Assembly: GCA_031261085.1 (NCBI GenBank)
Contig: JAISKB010000004.1
Span: 1-64,000 of the forward strand
Source of the DNA: Christensenellaceae bacterium
GTDB lineage: Bacteria; Bacillota; Clostridia; Christensenellales; CAG-138
Direction: 5' to 3'
Length of the DNA: 64,000 nucleotides
Positions 61,732 to 64,000 of this stretch are shown piece after piece. Made by a program: the position numbers and the translations under genes. How positions within the stretch are numbered: the first letter of the stretch is position 1; every line of letters starts with the position of its first letter. The notes below the pieces were generated by a model. The model searched no databases, was not told the origin of the DNA, and was given only the letters and a program-made list of their open reading frames with translations.

Positions 61732-62790
61732 TCAATCGCTTTTGTCAAGCTGGAAATTCATTGTATTATCTGCGTTTCTGTGCGCAAAGATTTCGCCATT
61801 TTCCGTTGTCAGGTTATACAATACAGACCACTGTAATTTATCTGTGTTACCGTCGCGAACGCCTACTTCCGCAAGCAGCTTTAGTGACTGAGCTTCTGAC
61901 AGCCAGCCGTTGATTTCAATGGCGGCTTTCACTTTGTCATAGCGTTCAAATTCGTCAAACCCCTCTCCGATATTAACGCCGTTATATGCTATGAAATTTG
62001 AAGCGATTTGATAATTTTCTTCTGTCGTTATCGTCTGCAATTGGCCGTCGTAATATTCGACAAGCACTGATTTACCGCTTGCATCGGCAATTAGAAAATG
62101 ACAGTTAATTCCGCCCGAAAAATATATATTGTGTTGCCGTAAAAGAGCTACCGCTTCATCAACACTCGCGGCTTTATCCAGCACAAGTCTAATTGCCGTT
62201 GTCGTATTCAGCGTGATTTTTTCTTCATCATTTTCAAGCGAGGCTTCCGGCACGGCCAGAAGCGCAATAGCAACGCCTTTTTCGTTCATACCGTCAAATG
62301 GAAGAAACGGCGCGGCAAGCGTCAAAAAACTATCCAAGCTCAATCCGTTTGGTAAATTGTCTTCCGAGTATCCGGCAAAAGTCAAATTCACCGTGGAAAC
62401 AGAAGCATAACCATTGGCAGGCGCTGTGAAAAGCTGTAACGATGGCGCATAGGAAAAGTCAAAATTCCTGCTGAATAGAGTCTCACCCTTTTCGCTTTGT
62501 GTTACAAACACTGTGCAACCGGCACCGGTCACGCCTAAATCTATTGGCACTCCTTTGAGAAGTCGTTTCGTTACAAACGCCTCTATGTCGCTGTCGCTTG
62601 CCGCTCCAACGGCCAGAAAATCGTCAAAGCCATAATCCCCGTAATAGGTCATTTGAAACATTCCATAATCGTCTAATTTTTTGATTGATGACAAACTGCG
62701 CAATTCGTTCCAAAACAACACCGTTATCGTGATAGAAATGACCACAACGATGCTCAAAAATATAATTCCTGTACGTTTTAGTGTTTTCAT
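61732..62790 (-). CDS. C45 / linear-amide C-N hydrolase-like membrane-anchored protein
   Basis: A 352-residue Ntn-hydrolase-like protein starting MKTLKRTGIIFLSIVV, with a signal anchor near residues 7-28. GAGCTVFVTQSEKGETLFSRNFDF matches the C45/choloylglycine-hydrolase-like pattern, Cys being the nucleophile, with MNEKGVAIALL further on. It should cut amide bonds of small molecules or peptides outside the membrane. The gene is AT-richer than its GC-rich neighbours, suggesting acquisition by transfer. GAGGAAC is a weak ribosome site. Confidence 0.78.
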   Translation of the reverse strand: MKTLKRTGIIFLSIVVVISITITVLFWNELRSLSSIKKLDDYGMFQMTYYGDYGFDDFLAVGAASDSDIEAFVTKRLLKGVPIDLGVTGAGCTVFVTQSEKGETLFSRNFDFSYAPSLQLFTAPANGYASVSTVNLTFAGYSEDNLPNGLSLDSFLTLAAPFLPFDGMNEKGVAIALLAVPEASLENDEEKITLNTTTAIRLVLDKAASVDEAVALLRQHNIYFSGGINCHFLIADASGKSVLVEYYDGQLQTITTEENYQIASNFIAYNGVNIGEGFDEFERYDKVKAAIEINGWLSEAQSLKLLAEVGVRDGNTDKLQWSVLYNLTTENGEIFAHRNADNTMNFQLDKSD

Positions 62791-62888
62791 CAAGTTCGCG
62801 TTCCTCTTATCATGCCTCACTTGCCAGCGGCTTGCTCCGCAGTTATCCAGTCCAAACCCATAAGCCACACCTCGCAATGTAACCTCAA

Positions 62889-64000
62889 TTACAATTCCTC
62901 ATACAGCGACATATACCGCTGCGCGCTCTTATCCCAGGTGAAATGCGTGCGCATGGCGCGGTGCATCAGCGCCTTCCACGCCTCGGGGTAATCGTACCAC
63001 AGCTCCAGCGCGCGGTTGAGCCCGCCCAGCATATCCCACATGTCGTACTGGGTAAAGGTAAACCCCAGGCCCTCGCCGGTAAACTTATTGTAGGGCTGAA
63101 TGGTATCCTTCAGCCCGCCGGTTTCCCGCACGAGGGGGATGGTTCCATAGCGCAGCGCAATCATTTGCGCCAGCCCGCAGGGTTCAAACTGCGAGGGCAT
63201 TAAAAACAGGTCGGAGCCCGCGTACACAACGCTGGCCAGCTCGCTGTTTTGACCAAACCATGTGCCCACACGCCCGGGCCACCGCCAGCTCGCCCACGAG
63301 AACAGCTGCTCGTAGCGCGCCTCGCCGCTGCCCAAAATCACCATCTGCATACGGAGCTCCATCAGCTGGCCCATGGCATATTCTATTAAGTCCAGCCCCT
63401 TTTGGCCGGTCAGCCGCGTCACCAGCCCCAGCACCGGCACGGTCGCGTCTTGCTCTAAGTGGAATTTCTCCTGCAAATCGCGCTTGCAGGCCGCCTTGCC
63501 CGCGGCATCGTCGGCGGTGTAGCGCGCGGCGATATGCGGGTCGGTCTCCGGGTTATAAAGCGATTCATCCAGCCCGTTGAGTATGCCGCTCACCCGTCCG
63601 CGCATACGCAGCACGCCATCGAGCGTTTCGCCATATTCGGCGGACTGTATCTCCCCCGCGTAGGAGGGGCTCACGGTGGTCACCGCATCGGCAAACACCA
63701 GCGCGCCCTTCATATAGTTTACCTTGCCAAAATACTCCAGGCAGTCCGGCCTAAAGCATCCGCCGCCCAGCGTGAGCAGGTCATCTACAAACGGCCACTC
63801 AAACACGCCCTGATAGCGCAGGTTGTGTATGGTGAACACCGTGCGGATGCCCGCGTATTCGGGCAGGCAATCATACTGCAGCTTGAGCAGCACGATGCTC
63901 ATGGCCGCCTGCCAATCGTGCGCATGCAGCACATGGGGGAAGAACCCGATGTGCGGCATACAATCCAGCACGGCTTTGGAGAAGAACGCAAAGCGCTCCG
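62889..64000 (-). CDS. glgA: Glycogen synthase, partial (N-terminus beyond right edge)
   Basis: The last 370 or so residues of GlgA (GT5). Visible are FPHVLHAHDWQAAM, TIHNLRYQGVF, VTTVSPSYAGEI, GLVTRLTGQKGLDL, LMPSQFEPCGLAQMIALRYG and the usual C-terminus. The enzyme transfers glucose from ADP-glucose to growing alpha-glucan. The frame stays open through base 64000, so the start lies outside the window. Together with the GH13 gene it indicates a glycogen locus. Confidence 0.95.
   Translation of the reverse strand, partial: ERFAFFSKAVLDCMPHIGFFPHVLHAHDWQAAMSIVLLKLQYDCLPEYAGIRTVFTIHNLRYQGVFEWPFVDDLLTLGGGCFRPDCLEYFGKVNYMKGALVFADAVTTVSPSYAGEIQSAEYGETLDGVLRMRGRVSGILNGLDESLYNPETDPHIAARYTADDAAGKAACKRDLQEKFHLEQDATVPVLGLVTRLTGQKGLDLIEYAMGQLMELRMQMVILGSGEARYEQLFSWASWRWPGRVGTWFGQNSELASVVYAGSDLFLMPSQFEPCGLAQMIALRYGTIPLVRETGGLKDTIQPYNKFTGEGLGFTFTQYDMWDMLGGLNRALELWYDYPEAWKALMHRAMRTHFTWDKSAQRYMSLYEEL

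Overview
The window looks like a chromosomal segment of an anaerobic Gram-positive bacterium of the Clostridia type, possibly Christensenellales-like, of moderately high GC. The evidence is strong Shine-Dalgarno sites, a rubredoxin / superoxide reductase / flavodiiron oxygen-defence set, a PadR-DUF1700-DUF4097 operon, QueT, DUF951 and DUF1858 proteins, and tandem M42 peptidases. Genus cannot be fixed from sequence alone.

0-10 kb: a type I-E CRISPR-Cas locus. At least 21 identical 28-nt repeats with 33-nt spacers run off the left edge. A 74-bp leader follows, then cas2 (fused to a DnaQ-type exonuclease), cas1, cas6e, cas5e, cas7e, cse2, cas8e and cas3, all on the minus strand and mostly overlapping. 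10-18.5 kb: a gene-poor junction with a decapitated 15-codon ORF, then a three-gene minus-strand operon. It encodes a 702-aa unknown protein, a HamA-like (DUF1837-type) nuclease and a 1110-aa HamB-like SF2 helicase, that is, a Hachiman-like defence system with an extra component. An IS3-family element and tRNA-Ala(CGC) close this defence island. tRNA-Arg(ACG) follows.

19-29 kb: GNAT-GrpB fusion, PadR/DUF1700/DUF4097 envelope operon with an operator-overlapped promoter, secreted SH3b-repeat protein, and a complete liv branched-chain amino-acid ABC transporter. 29-33.7 kb: a LacI HTH remnant, a lactonase-like MBL hydrolase, then a phage-derived patch. It holds broken minor-capsid and ADP-ribosyltransferase genes, tiny phage genes and two paralogous small ORFs, punctuated by seven solitary or near-solitary type I-C-like CRISPR repeats. 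No type I-C cas genes lie in the window. These repeats are candidates for phage mini-arrays or RNA anti-CRISPRs.

33.8-64 kb: mostly housekeeping and peptide/amino-acid metabolism. It has a CAT/E2-like protein lacking the catalytic His, NlpC/P60 peptidase, D-cysteine desulfhydrase-like enzyme, APC permease, ECF sigma/anti-sigma pair, M19 dipeptidase, three tandem M42 peptidases (the third broken by TAA at the catalytic Glu), M24 aminopeptidase, NAD synthetase, rubredoxin, superoxide reductase, a four-domain flavodiiron fusion, a MacAB-like exporter, an aminotransferase, a signal-peptidase-like protein without its Ser/Lys dyad, DUF951, MscS, DUF1858, QueT, a zinc-ribbon membrane protein, a GH13 enzyme, a structured ncRNA candidate, a C45-type hydrolase and a partial glycogen synthase.
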